A DNA stretch of 19,246 nucleotides from an uncultured Eubacteriales bacterium. GTDB lineage: Bacteria; Bacillota; Clostridia; Oscillospirales; Butyricicoccaceae. Under the pieces are notes generated by a model. That model did not search any database. It saw nothing but the letters and a program-made list of their open reading frames with translations, and was not told where the DNA came from. The position numbers were made by a program, and so were the translations under genes. Below are positions 7,570-14,278 of the stretch, in pieces. Within the stretch, counting starts at the first letter, position 1, and each line of letters begins with the position of its first letter. Location of the stretch: positions 1 to 19,246 of the forward strand of contig USML01000026.1 in NCBI GenBank assembly GCA_900555855.1, written 5' to 3'.

Positions 7570-8163
7570 TTACTGGATGGCCTCGTCAAAGACCACTTCC
7601 GTATCCGTCCAGGCGGCGGCGAGCTTGTCCCGGAAGGTGTCCACCAGCTCCTGATCGCCGTAGAGCGACACCACATAGCCGTCCGTCTTGGCCACCACCA
7701 GCTTATCCGGGAAGCCGCACATCCACTGCTTGTCCTGAATGGCATCCCGCAGGGTCTGGGCCAGAGTGTCGGCGTCCTCCGCCTTGGCGGGGTGGAAGGC
7801 GCCGCAGGTGAAGGTGTTGGCATTCATCATATGCATCAACGACGCCGCGCCGTCGATGAGGGAGACCTTGTCCTGAGGCAGGGTCAGCAGATATTCCACA
7901 TTGTCGGCCTTGCTGATATCAAAGGTGCCGGGTGCGCCGTCCACACTGTTATCATAATCGCCGCCCGCCGCCGGAAACTTTTCGGCATCGGTATAGCTGT
8001 CCCAGACCTTGGTAAGCAGCTCCAGCGGCGATGCGGGGCCCTGGGCCTCCGGCGTGCCATTTCCCCCGGCGTTATTCTTGTCGTTCTGCTTGCCGCAGGC
8101 GGCCAGTGCGAAGAGCATACCGGCGCACAGCGCCAGCGCGATGAGCTTTTTCAAATACTTCAT
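7570..8163 (-). CDS. small lipoprotein, possibly DUF4358 type
   Basis: A 197-aa protein with a lipoprotein signal peptide and a good lipobox LAAC (Cys23). A low-complexity Asn/Gly/Pro linker follows (about 26-45), then a single alpha/beta domain ending in VVAKTDGYVVSLYGDQELVDTFRDKL. That C-terminal pattern (a TLRDAI helix, a conserved strand, then a helix) resembles DUF4358 proteins, which in gut Clostridia often sit beside MBOAT and DHHW genes; this assignment is from memory and tentative. It should be anchored on the outer face of the membrane. The start overlaps the anti-sigma stop (ATGA), with AAGGAG ten bases upstream. It may be an accessory of the acyltransferase or a signal for the sigma system; neither is shown. 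Confidence 0.85.
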   Translation of the reverse strand: MKYLKKLIALALCAGMLFALAACGKQNDKNNAGGNGTPEAQGPASPLELLTKVWDSYTDAEKFPAAGGDYDNSVDGAPGTFDISKADNVEYLLTLPQDKVSLIDGAASLMHMMNANTFTCGAFHPAKAEDADTLAQTLRDAIQDKQWMCGFPDKLVVAKTDGYVVSLYGDQELVDTFRDKLAAAWTDTEVVFDEAIQ

Positions 8164-8699
8164 GGTGTTTGTTCTCCTTTTTGTTCAAAAATCGTCCAGC
8201 TCCCGCAGGAGCTGTCATAAACCAGAAGGTAGACGCTTTCCCCGGCAGTCATCCTATAGCATTCCCCGGGATGAGCGTCTTCAATCGTCCATTCCAGCGA
8301 AAGCCTGCCGCTGCCGAAAAGCTCCGTTCCCTCGGAAGGCTGTGCGTCCCCCGAAAGAAGCTGCAGCGTTCCGGCAGAGACGCGGATCGTGCTCTCCCGC
8401 CTCAGCTTCAGCTCCAGCGAAAGGGAAAGCGGCTCCGAAACGCTCCGCCCCAAAAAAGACTGGGTGGCAATGTCATCGGAAACGGGGATCGGCTCCGTGC
8501 CGACAGAAACGCCGCGGGAAAACAGCGTCCCATCACCGGGCCAAAGCCGCAGTGTCAGCACCAGCGCCAGACAGGCAGCAGCCGCTGCCGCCCAGCGCGG
8601 CCATGGGATGACCTTTTTCCGAGGCGCAGCCAGCCGGGCTTCCTCCAGCAGATCATCGTCCAGCAGGGTCATGGCCTGTGCCAGCTGTTCATGCTTCAT
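8160..8699 (-). CDS. probable membrane anti-sigma factor
   Basis: A 179-aa single-pass membrane protein. Residues 1-30 are cytoplasmic (MKHEQLAQAMTLLDDDLLEE, acidic and helical); one membrane segment lies at about 36-52; the remaining ~125 residues are extracellular and strand-rich. Placement directly after and overlapping the ECF sigma gene by 11 bases, with an N-terminal helix suited to binding a sigma factor, is the standard anti-sigma layout. The cytoplasmic part lacks the zinc HxxxCxxC motif, so it is not a ZAS-domain anti-sigma. No close domain is recognised, hence the function rests on context. Its ribosome site is the GGAGGGAG within the end of the sigma gene. Confidence 0.75.
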   Translation of the reverse strand: MKHEQLAQAMTLLDDDLLEEARLAAPRKKVIPWPRWAAAAAACLALVLTLRLWPGDGTLFSRGVSVGTEPIPVSDDIATQSFLGRSVSEPLSLSLELKLRRESTIRVSAGTLQLLSGDAQPSEGTELFGSGRLSLEWTIEDAHPGECYRMTAGESVYLLVYDSSCGSWTIFEQKGEQTP

Positions 8700-9252
8700 G
8701 GATCACTCCCTCCTTTTCCAGATGCTGCCGCAGTCGCCTTCTGGTGCGGGACAGGGCGGATTTGACCTTGCTCTGCCCCACGCCCAGTCTTTGGGCAATG
8801 GCCTCTACCGGCTCGCAATAAAAATACCGCAGAACAAACATCTGCCGCGCCTCCCCGGTCTCCGTCCGGAGAAAGGCGCTGATGCTGCGGGCAAGCTCCC
8901 GGGCCTCCAGGCTCTCCTCCAGTCGTTTGCCGTCGGGGATGCAGCCGTCCAGCTCCTCCAGCGAAAGCACGCCGTCTCCGCCCCGCTTTTCCGCCCGGCG
9001 GGCTTTCAGGCGATTCAGCGCCAGATTTCGTGCGATGCGGCCCAAAAAGGGCGGAAGCACCTCCGGCCGGGCCGGCGGAATGGCGTTCCAGGCGGCCAGC
9101 CAGGTATCGCTGAGGTTTTCCTCACAGTCCCGGGCGTCCTCCAGCAGATTGGCAGAGATTCGGGCGCAGTAGGGCCCGTATTTTTGCTGTGTTTCAGTGA
9201 TGGCACGGCCATCCCGGCTCCAGTAGAGCTCCACGATGCTCCGGTCATCCAT
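8689..9252 (-). CDS. ECF-type sigma-70 family RNA polymerase sigma factor
   Basis: A 187-aa sigma factor with only regions 2 and 4. Region 2 spans about 5-90 (LSDTWLAAWNAIPPARP and FLGRIARNLALNRLK are the -10-binding segment), and region 4 about 120-180, with the helix-turn-helix EAIAQRLGVGQSKVKSALSRTRRRL contacting the -35 element. The start at 9252 has AAGGAG about seven bases upstream; a frame ten codons longer has no ribosome site. It is the first gene of a five-gene operon whose next product is the likely anti-sigma, so it probably controls its own operon and perhaps other surface genes. The inducing signal is unknown. Confidence 0.93.
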   Translation of the reverse strand: MDDRSIVELYWSRDGRAITETQQKYGPYCARISANLLEDARDCEENLSDTWLAAWNAIPPARPEVLPPFLGRIARNLALNRLKARRAEKRGGDGVLSLEELDGCIPDGKRLEESLEARELARSISAFLRTETGEARQMFVLRYFYCEPVEAIAQRLGVGQSKVKSALSRTRRRLRQHLEKEGVIHEA

Positions 9253-9346
9253 AGGCGGCTCCTTTCCGCGAACCGTCTTCACCTATAAGAACAACTTTCT
9301 GACAGGTACGGTCGCGCCGATGCTCATTTTTTTTGAATTTTTCTTC

Positions 9347-9375
9347 AGTATATCAAAAAACCATGTTTTCGTCGA
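9347..9375 (-). promoter_or_regulatory. candidate promoter of the ECF sigma operon
   Basis: On the minus strand TCGACG (9370-9375), 17 bases, then TATACT (9347-9352); four and five of six bases match the sigma-A consensus. This predicts a leader of about 85-90 bases before the sigma start at 9252. A second, ECF-type promoter inside that AT-rich leader is possible but I cannot name one with confidence. Confidence 0.5.
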
Positions 9376-9384
9376 GGGAACAAC

Positions 9385-9416
9385 CGCCCGGTCTCTTTTC
9401 TGAGAGAGACCGGGCG
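9385..9416 (-). terminator. hairpin after the clostripain-family gene, probable terminator
   Basis: A 12-bp perfect stem (9385-9396 with 9405-9416) and eight-base loop, 46 bases beyond the peptidase stop codon. The following minus-strand sequence is only mildly T-rich (GTTGTT), so termination may be incomplete and some readthrough into the sigma operon is possible. Confidence 0.65.
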
Positions 9417-9461
9417 AAACGCCTGTGCTTTTTGCGAACGGAGCTCCCATCGGGCAGCGGC

Positions 9462-11453
9462 TCAGACCGTGGTATAGATCTCGCCGTCTACGCACTCAAA
9501 GATGGCAGCCTCGGAATAGGTGCAGCCGCCCAGCGCGTCCGTCATTTCAAAGACCATGGCATAAAGGCCGTCGGACAGCGCAGTCTCGGCAAAGGCAGTA
9601 TCCGCCGTGACGGTGAGCGTCTCCGCCGTGTAAGGCTCCGGATCGTCCTCGCCGCTCAAAGAGGAGAGATACCAGATGGTGGTCAGCTCATCGCCCTCCT
9701 GCAGAAGGCGCAGCTCCTTGTCGGCCATGCCGCTCGCATCAATGCCGCGCCGGGCGCCCATGATATACCATTCGCTCTCGGTGAAATCATAGGCCACCTG
9801 CAGGTTGTAATCCTCGCCGTTGAGCAGCACCGGCACGGAGTAAATGTTATAATCCTCGCCCTCGAAGCTCAGCTCCATATAGACCAGGCAGCCGTCGATG
9901 CTGCCCCACACGCCGCGGAAATTATCGGAAAACACACCGTTTTCCCAGTCTGCGGTCATGTCATTGTCGGTGCCCAGCAGGAGCATCATGTCTGCCTCCT
10001 CGTCTACATAATACAAGGAGAAGCCAATGCCTGCCAGAACATCCTTCGCCTCGGGCCCCAGCGTCAGAACAGCGTTGCCCTGCTCCGAAAGGGTCAGCGG
10101 CGCGCCGTCCCAGTCCATCCGCTCCACCGTCTGCACCGTGGGCAGCTCGGTCAGCTCCAGGCCGGCTGCATCAGCCACATAGGCCATGCCGTCCTCATCC
10201 AGCTGGCCGGTAAGCTCATAGGCATAAAAATATTTGAAGGCTTCGCCTGCGCCAACGCTGATATAGCCGTTGAAATCATCCACATCGCCGTTGTAGGAAT
10301 AATAGCAGGAAAGTCCCGTGGCCTCCGCCCGGTATTTTCCTCTGACCTGATAGAGGACGCAATCGTCCAGCGCAGAAAGCACTGCAGCGGAGGAATCCAG
10401 CATATCGGCGCTCTGCCGGGCCATACTGCCCAGATCTACCATATTGGTATAGCCCTGCTGGCGGGTGTTGCCGCCATAGTTTTCGCTCTTGGCAGCGACG
10501 CGGGCAAACTGCGTGAAAAAGCTGGGATCCTGGCAGGCTGCAGCCAGCGCCTCTGTGCCGAAGGCCTCATAGGCCTCCAGCAGCGGGCCGGTCCGGGTCA
10601 GATCTACAAGGGAAAGCGTGGCGTTTTCCTCTGTTCCCACCGCCTGGCAGCCTTCATAATAAGTATCGCAGATGATCCTGCCCAGTGCCGCGCCATCCAT
10701 GGCGGGATCCTCCGCCAGCGCGCCGGCCCAGCCGGTGTAATACCAGCCGTTGGCGGGCTCCGTCTCCTCCGAAGCCACCATATAGCGGGCCAGACCGGAG
10801 AACACATGCGCCACATCCACGGTAGCCATCAGGCAGGTGTCAAAGCCGATGAGCTCCAGCGGCGGCTGGGCGGCGTTTTCCGGCCAGACAGAGGAAAAGG
10901 CCGCATACATCTCGTCCAGCGTCAGCGAATCCAGATCATAAAGCTCGTCGAAGGCCGCGCCGGAGACAGAGCCGCCGCCGTGGTTCCAGAACAGGACGGC
11001 CTTGCGGCTGGCCGGATAGTTTTCATTGGCAAAGGCCAGAAAATCCGCCAGTGTAGAGGCTTCGCCCATGCTGGCAGAGGGCTGCTCATCTACCAGCGTA
11101 AGGCCCTGGCTGTCGTAGACCCAGCGCTGAAGCTTCTCCGCATCGATCAGGTCGTTCCACCAGGTGGAGGCGCCGCCGGTCTGGATGACCACGGTAACAT
11201 GTTCAGGCAGCTCCACCTCCATCAGCTCGGCCAGATCGTCGGTGGCGAAGCCGCCGTCGCCCTCCAGGTCGCTGCCGCACAGATACCAGTAAATAGCCCA
11301 GCTCTCATCACCGCCATTGGCAGCGGGCTGGACGGAGTCTCCCTGCCCCGGCGCATCCGGCACATCCGGCACATCCGGCTCCGCATCGCCGCAGGCGGTC
11401 AGCGAAAGCAGCAGGCACAGTGCAAGCAAAAGAGAAAGAATTTTTCTGTTCAT
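9462..11453 (-). CDS. clostripain-family (C11) cysteine peptidase, lipoprotein
   Basis: A 663-aa surface lipoprotein. The signal peptide ends in LTAC, followed by a Pro/Asp linker ([11 protein letters not shown]). The peptidase core is C11 type: the opening strand [13 protein letters not shown], catalytic histidine in FWNHGGGS, and catalytic cysteine in GFDTCLMA, so the His/Cys dyad appears intact. C11 enzymes cut after Arg or Lys and are often self-activated. The C-terminal half (about 400-663) is strand-rich and matches no domain I recognise; it may bind substrate or the cell surface. The start at 11453 has GGGAG seven bases upstream; a start six codons earlier would overlap that site. It could be nutritional, activating other surface proteins, or a virulence-type factor; the sequence does not say which. 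Confidence 0.92.
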   Translation of the reverse strand: MNRKILSLLLALCLLLSLTACGDAEPDVPDVPDAPGQGDSVQPAANGGDESWAIYWYLCGSDLEGDGGFATDDLAELMEVELPEHVTVVIQTGGASTWWNDLIDAEKLQRWVYDSQGLTLVDEQPSASMGEASTLADFLAFANENYPASRKAVLFWNHGGGSVSGAAFDELYDLDSLTLDEMYAAFSSVWPENAAQPPLELIGFDTCLMATVDVAHVFSGLARYMVASEETEPANGWYYTGWAGALAEDPAMDGAALGRIICDTYYEGCQAVGTEENATLSLVDLTRTGPLLEAYEAFGTEALAAACQDPSFFTQFARVAAKSENYGGNTRQQGYTNMVDLGSMARQSADMLDSSAAVLSALDDCVLYQVRGKYRAEATGLSCYYSYNGDVDDFNGYISVGAGEAFKYFYAYELTGQLDEDGMAYVADAAGLELTELPTVQTVERMDWDGAPLTLSEQGNAVLTLGPEAKDVLAGIGFSLYYVDEEADMMLLLGTDNDMTADWENGVFSDNFRGVWGSIDGCLVYMELSFEGEDYNIYSVPVLLNGEDYNLQVAYDFTESEWYIMGARRGIDASGMADKELRLLQEGDELTTIWYLSSLSGEDDPEPYTAETLTVTADTAFAETALSDGLYAMVFEMTDALGGCTYSEAAIFECVDGEIYTTV
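11352..11378. repeat. three tandem 9-bp units in the peptidase linker
   Basis: Three consecutive near-identical units (second and third exactly CACATCCGG) encode the PDVPDVPDA linker behind the lipidated cysteine. The copy number is likely to vary between strains. Confidence 0.8.
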
Positions 11454-11565
11454 GTCATATCTCCCATACAAGGCCGGGAAGCGGCGCTCCCCAGCATAGT
11501 TCTTCGCCTACCACTGTAGCATACGGCGCACAAAAATACAACTGTTTCTGCGCGGCAAAAGGCGC

Positions 11566-11595
11566 AAAAATGCCGGGCGCGGCAAGCGCCCGGCA
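11566..11595 (-). terminator. intrinsic terminator of the small unknown gene
   Basis: A 10-bp perfect stem (11571-11580 with 11586-11595), five-base loop, then five T on the minus strand. It lies 25 bases after the stop at 11620. Confidence 0.9.
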
Positions 11596-11619
11596 CAGGA
11601 GCTCCGCCCATCTGCTATG

Positions 11620-11859
11620 TCAGCGGCAGAGCTGGATCCCTTTTGTCGATTTGATCCACCAGCTGGGCGTTCTCGTCCAGCGCACACTATATCCATGGAA
11701 AAGGCTCCTGACCTGCAGCTCCGCATCATCAAAGGGGCGAATGGTGACGGTGTAGACGCTGTTCCGATCCAGACGCAGCGTGCAGTTGCGCCCCGTCCAC
11801 TTGACGGTTTTTACGCTGCCGTCCTCCTTCTCGTAGGTGACATCATATTTTCCATACAT
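11620..11859 (-). CDS. small unknown protein divergent from the XRE regulator
   Basis: A 79-aa product from the ATG at 11859 (81 aa if the GTG at 11865 is used). Neither start has a clear ribosome site. It is rich in alternating hydrophobic and charged residues (YDVTYEKEDGSVKTVKWTG, YTVTIRPF) and looks like a small beta-strand protein; the C-terminal WTRTPSWWIK is aromatic and basic. No signal peptide, membrane segment or recognised domain. A good promoter, its own terminator and a tightly arranged operator set argue that it is a real, regulated gene rather than a chance frame. Being divergent from a small XRE regulator, it may be that regulator's target; a toxin or phage-derived function is only a guess. 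Confidence 0.65.
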   Translation of the reverse strand: MYGKYDVTYEKEDGSVKTVKWTGRNCTLRLDRNSVYTVTIRPFDDAELQVRSLFHGYSVRWTRTPSWWIKSTKGIQLCR

Positions 11860-11891
11860 CGCCACCGTCTTATACCGGTTATATTTTTTGA

Positions 11892-11983
11892 TTTTGTCTC
11901 GTTACAGGACAAAATCATTCCGGTATCAGGGTATCATTGTTTTTGTCCTTTGTCAAGACATTTTGTCCTGAAATAAGACAAAA
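11892..11983. promoter_or_regulatory. three operators TTTTGTC-N9-GACAAAA in the divergent intergenic region
   Basis: O1 at 11892-11914 and O3 at 11961-11983 are both perfect 7-bp inverted repeats, TTTTGTC and GACAAAA, with a nine-base spacer. O2 at 11941-11963 has the same left arm and spacing but the right arm degenerates to GACATTT, and shares three bases with O3. O2 covers the -35 of the leftward promoter and a possible -35 (TTGTCA, 11950-11955) of the rightward one; O3 covers the expected -10 region and upstream edge of the regulator's ribosome site. The natural reading is binding by the adjacent XRE protein as dimers, repressing both genes. Confidence 0.85.
11928..11956 (-). promoter_or_regulatory. 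promoter of the small unknown gene
   Basis: Perfect -35 TTGACA (11951-11956), 17-base spacer, -10 TACCCT (11928-11933, weak). The -35 lies in the centre of operator O2. The predicted leader of about 60 bases contains operator O1. Confidence 0.75.
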
Positions 11984-12000
11984 ATAAAGGAGGAAAGTGC

Positions 12001-12240
12001 ATGGCACGCATTATTGACGGCAATTCCATGAATCTTGTGGGCGCAAAAGTGCGTGAGCTGCGGCGGGCGCGGCGCATGAGCCAGCAGGCCCTCTCGGCGC
12101 AGCTGGAGCTGCGCGGGATCTATGTTTGCCGCGGCTCGATCTCCCGTCTGGAGGACGGGCTCCGCACCGTCACCGATATCGAGCTTTTTGCCCTTGCGCA
12201 GATCTTTCAGGTGTCCATCGACAGTCTGTTTGAGGATTAA
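12001..12240 (+). CDS. XRE-family helix-turn-helix transcriptional regulator (79 aa)
   Basis: A compact protein consisting of one HTH_3 (Cro/CI type) domain. Residues about 13-75 hold the five helices; MSQQALSAQLELRG forms helices 2-3 start, and the recognition region is around VCRGSISRLEDGLRTV, followed by DIELFALAQIFQVSIDSLF, the standard closing helices. There is no effector or oligomerisation domain, so it resembles phage or toxin-antitoxin type autoregulators. The start has AAGGAGG seven bases upstream. Three repeated operators lie directly before it, and it probably binds them. Confidence 0.92.
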   Translation: MARIIDGNSMNLVGAKVRELRRARRMSQQALSAQLELRGIYVCRGSISRLEDGLRTVTDIELFALAQIFQVSIDSLFED

Positions 12241-12270
12241 AAAAAGATCCCCTGCCCTGCAGAGGATCTT
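12239..12270 (-). terminator. distal terminator of the tRNA operon
   Basis: A 12-bp stem with one G-U pair (12244-12255 with 12259-12270), three-base loop, and seven T in and after the stem on the minus strand. It overlaps the stop codon of the convergent XRE gene; on the plus strand the hairpin has no T-run. Confidence 0.8.
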
Positions 12271-12279
12271 GACCGGCTC

Positions 12280-12314
12280 AAAAACCGATGCGCCCGGCTC
12301 GTGCCGGGCGCATC
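12280..12314 (-). terminator. proximal terminator of the tRNA operon
   Basis: A 12-bp perfect stem (12287-12298 with 12303-12314), four-base loop, GG then five T on the minus strand, 14 bases after the 3' end of tRNA-Lys. Confidence 0.9.
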
Positions 12315-12327
12315 CATGCTGCCTGAT

Positions 12328-12403
12328 TGGTGACTCAGCGGGGATTCGAACCCCGGACACCCTGCTTAAAAGGCAGGTGCTCTGCCGACTGAGCTACTGA
12401 GTC
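12328..12403 (-). tRNA. tRNA-Lys(UUU)
   Basis: Full cloverleaf on the minus strand: acceptor GACTCAG/CTGAGTC, anticodon arm CTGCC-TTTTAA-GCAG region with anticodon TTT, GGTTCGAATCC T-arm, and an encoded CCA. Last gene of the operon. Confidence 0.97.
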
Positions 12404-12406
12404 TTA

Positions 12407-12481
12407 TGGCTGGGCTGGCCGGATTTGAACCAGCGAATGCCAGAGTCAAAGTCTGGTGCCTTACCGCTTGGCGACAGCCCA
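12407..12481 (-). tRNA. tRNA-Gln(UUG)
   Basis: Acceptor TGGGCTG/CAGCCCA, anticodon arm CCAGA-CTTTGAC-TCTGG giving TTG, T-loop GGTTCAAATCC and encoded CCA. Three bases separate it from tRNA-Lys. Confidence 0.97.
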
Positions 12482-12546
12482 TTATATGCCGCCCTCCGGC
12501 GAATAATTTGCGCGCTCCCCCGAAATGAGGGAGCGTCGCAATAAAA

Positions 12547-12623
12547 TGGGGTGGATGAGGGGACTCGAACCCCCGGCCTCCAGAGCCACAATCTGGCGCG
12601 CTAACCAACTGCGCCACATCCAC
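12547..12623 (-). tRNA. tRNA-His(GUG)
   Basis: Acceptor GTGGATG/CATCCAC, anticodon arm CCAGA-TTGTGGC-TCTGG giving GTG, encoded CCA. Position 12624 supplies G-1, which pairs with C73, the identity element of tRNA-His. Confidence 0.97.
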
Positions 12624-12632
12624 CATACATGA

Positions 12633-12709
12633 TGGCGTGCCTGGAGGGACTCGAACCCCCAACCTACTGCTTAGAAGGCAGTTGCTCTATCCTGCTGAGC
12701 TACAGGCAC
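12633..12709 (-). tRNA. tRNA-Arg(UCU)
   Basis: Acceptor GTGCCTG/CAGGCAC, anticodon arm ACTGC-CTTCTAA-GCAGT giving TCT, encoded CCA. Reads AGA and AGG. Confidence 0.97.
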
Positions 12710-12738
12710 ATACATATATAAGCTATCGCTGATGAAAC

Positions 12739-12812
12739 TGGAGCAGGTGATGGGAATCGAACCCACGTGTTCAGCTTGGAAGGCTGACATTCTACCATTG
12801 AACTACACCTGC
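12739..12812 (-). tRNA. tRNA-Gly(UCC)
   Basis: Acceptor GCAGGTG/CACCTGC, anticodon arm TCAGC-CTTCCAA-GCTGA giving TCC, encoded CCA. First gene of the five-tRNA operon. Confidence 0.97.
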
Positions 12813-12843
12813 GAAGGTCAGACTTTCTTAAATCAGCTTTTCA

Positions 12844-12872
12844 AGTATAATATGAAAAGAAATGTTTGTCAA
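12844..12872 (-). promoter_or_regulatory. promoter of the tRNA operon
   Basis: Perfect -35 TTGACA (12867-12872), 17-base spacer, -10 TATACT (12844-12849); start point near 12837, about 25 bases before tRNA-Gly. The strongest-looking promoter class in the window. From here to the tyrS terminator (12873-12983) the DNA is GC-rich and I see no gene. Confidence 0.92.
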
Positions 12873-12983
12873 GCGGTTTTGCGCAAAAACTGTAAAAACC
12901 CGCCTGCTTTTCTCCGGCAGCCGGGCGCGCCTGCCGCGCCTGCCTGCGGGCGCTTCGGCGGGCTTACGGAGCCGCCGCCATGG

Positions 12984-13017
12984 AAAACGCGCCGGACGGC
13001 GGCTCCCGTCCGGCGCG
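12984..13017 (-). terminator. intrinsic terminator of tyrS
   Basis: A 12-bp perfect stem (12988-12999 with 13006-13017), six-base loop, then four T on the minus strand, beginning 16 bases after the tyrS stop. Confidence 0.88.
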
Positions 13018-13033
13018 CTGCTCTGCTTTTTGC

Positions 13034-14257
13034 TTATTTTACCACCACACGGTGGAAGGTCTTTTTGCCCTTCCGCAGGATCAGGTCGCCCTGCTTCAGC
13101 TCGTCCAGCGAAAAGACCCGGTCGATGGAGGCCACCTTTTCGTCGCCGGCCAGGATGCCGCCCTGCTGCACCAGACGGCGTCCCTCGCCCTTGGAGGGCG
13201 CCAGACCGCACTTCACCAGCAGCTCCAGAATGGCGATGCCTTCGCCGATCTCCTCCGGAGAAAGCGCGGTGGTGGGCATATCGGCGGAAGCGCCGCCGCT
13301 GACAAACAGCGCCTTTGCCGCGGCCTCGGCCTTTTGGGCCTCCTCCTCGCCGTGGACCATTCTTGTCAGCTCAAAGGCCAGGATCTCCTTGGCGCGGTTC
13401 AGCTGGCTGCCCTCCCAGTGGTCCATTTCATCGATCTGCTCCAGCGGCAGGAAGGTAAGCATCCGGATGCACTTGAGCACATCCGCATCGCCCACATTGC
13501 GCCAATACTGGTAAAACTCGAAGGGAGAGGTCTTGTTGGGATCCAGCCAGACGGCGTTACCGGCGGTCTTGCCCATCTTATGGCCCTGAGAGTCGGTGAG
13601 CAGCGTGATGGTCATGGCGTGGGCGTCCTTGCCCAGCTTGCGGCGGATCAGCTCGGTGCCGCCCAGCATATTGCTCCACTGATCGTCGCCGCCGAACTGC
13701 ATATTGCAGCCGTAGTGCTGGAACATGAAGTAGAAGTCGTAGGACTGCATGATCATGTAGTTGAACTCCAGGAAGGAAAGGCCCTTTTCCATCCGCTGCT
13801 CATAGCACTTGGCCCGAAGCATATTGTTGACGCTGAAGCAGGCGCCCACCTCCCGCAGAAGCTCCACATAATTGAGCTTCAGCAGCCAGTCGGCGTTGTT
13901 GAGCATGATGGCTTTGCCCTCGCCGAACTCGATGAAGCGCTCCATCTGGCGCTTGAAGCAGGCAGCATTGTGCGCAATATCCTCCTTGGTAAGCATCTTG
14001 CGCATATCCGTGCGGCCGGAAGGGTCGCCGATCATGGTGGTGCCGCCGCCGATGAGCGCGATGGGCTTATTGCCCGCCATCTGCAGACGCTTCATCAGCG
14101 TCAGCGCCATAAAATGCCCGGCGGTCAGGCTGTCTGCCGTGCAGTCAAAGCCGATGTAGAAGGTGGCCTTGCCCGCGTTGATCATGGTTCGGATCTCTTC
14201 CTCGTTGGTCACCTGGGCGATGAGCCCGCGGGCGACCAGTTCTTCATAAAGCTGCAT
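13034..14257 (-). CDS. tyrS: tyrosyl-tRNA synthetase
   Basis: Charges tRNA-Tyr with tyrosine in the cytoplasm. The class I catalytic core is clear: YIGFDCTADSLTAGHFMAL (about 34-52), where GHFM stands for the HIGH motif, then GGGTTMIGDPSG and the KMSKS loop as KMGKT (227-231). QFGGDDQWSN at 187-196 is the conserved tyrosine-pocket segment. An S4 RNA-binding domain fills about residues 335-407. Length 407 is usual. GAGGAG lies about eight bases before the start. It is the second gene of an operon with an MBL-fold hydrolase, under a T-box leader with a tyrosine specifier. Confidence 0.97.
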   Translation of the reverse strand: MQLYEELVARGLIAQVTNEEEIRTMINAGKATFYIGFDCTADSLTAGHFMALTLMKRLQMAGNKPIALIGGGTTMIGDPSGRTDMRKMLTKEDIAHNAACFKRQMERFIEFGEGKAIMLNNADWLLKLNYVELLREVGACFSVNNMLRAKCYEQRMEKGLSFLEFNYMIMQSYDFYFMFQHYGCNMQFGGDDQWSNMLGGTELIRRKLGKDAHAMTITLLTDSQGHKMGKTAGNAVWLDPNKTSPFEFYQYWRNVGDADVLKCIRMLTFLPLEQIDEMDHWEGSQLNRAKEILAFELTRMVHGEEEAQKAEAAAKALFVSGGASADMPTTALSPEEIGEGIAILELLVKCGLAPSKGEGRRLVQQGGILAGDEKVASIDRVFSLDELKQGDLILRKGKKTFHRVVVK

Positions 14258-14278
14258 TTCTGTTTCTCCTCTTTCATT

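Noticed and set aside
9333..11519. 728-aa plus-strand open frame across the clostripain-family gene
   Set aside because: It is antisense to a gene with signal peptide, active-site motifs and a ribosome site; its own translation is low-complexity and typical of a GC-rich reverse frame.
12366..12662. 98-aa minus-strand open frame over the tRNA cluster
   Set aside because: It is a translation of tRNA-Arg, -His, -Gln and -Lys sequences; phrases like GGRGFESPHPP are the usual false protein made from tRNA genes.
12331..12812. Repeated GGTTCGA-like blocks at fairly regular distance, at first sight like a CRISPR or repeat array
   Set aside because: They are the T-arms of five different tRNA genes.
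12873..12983. Possible small RNA in the GC-rich gap between the tRNA promoter and tyrS terminator
   Set aside because: Some inverted repeats can be drawn, but there is no promoter and terminator pair of its own to support a gene.
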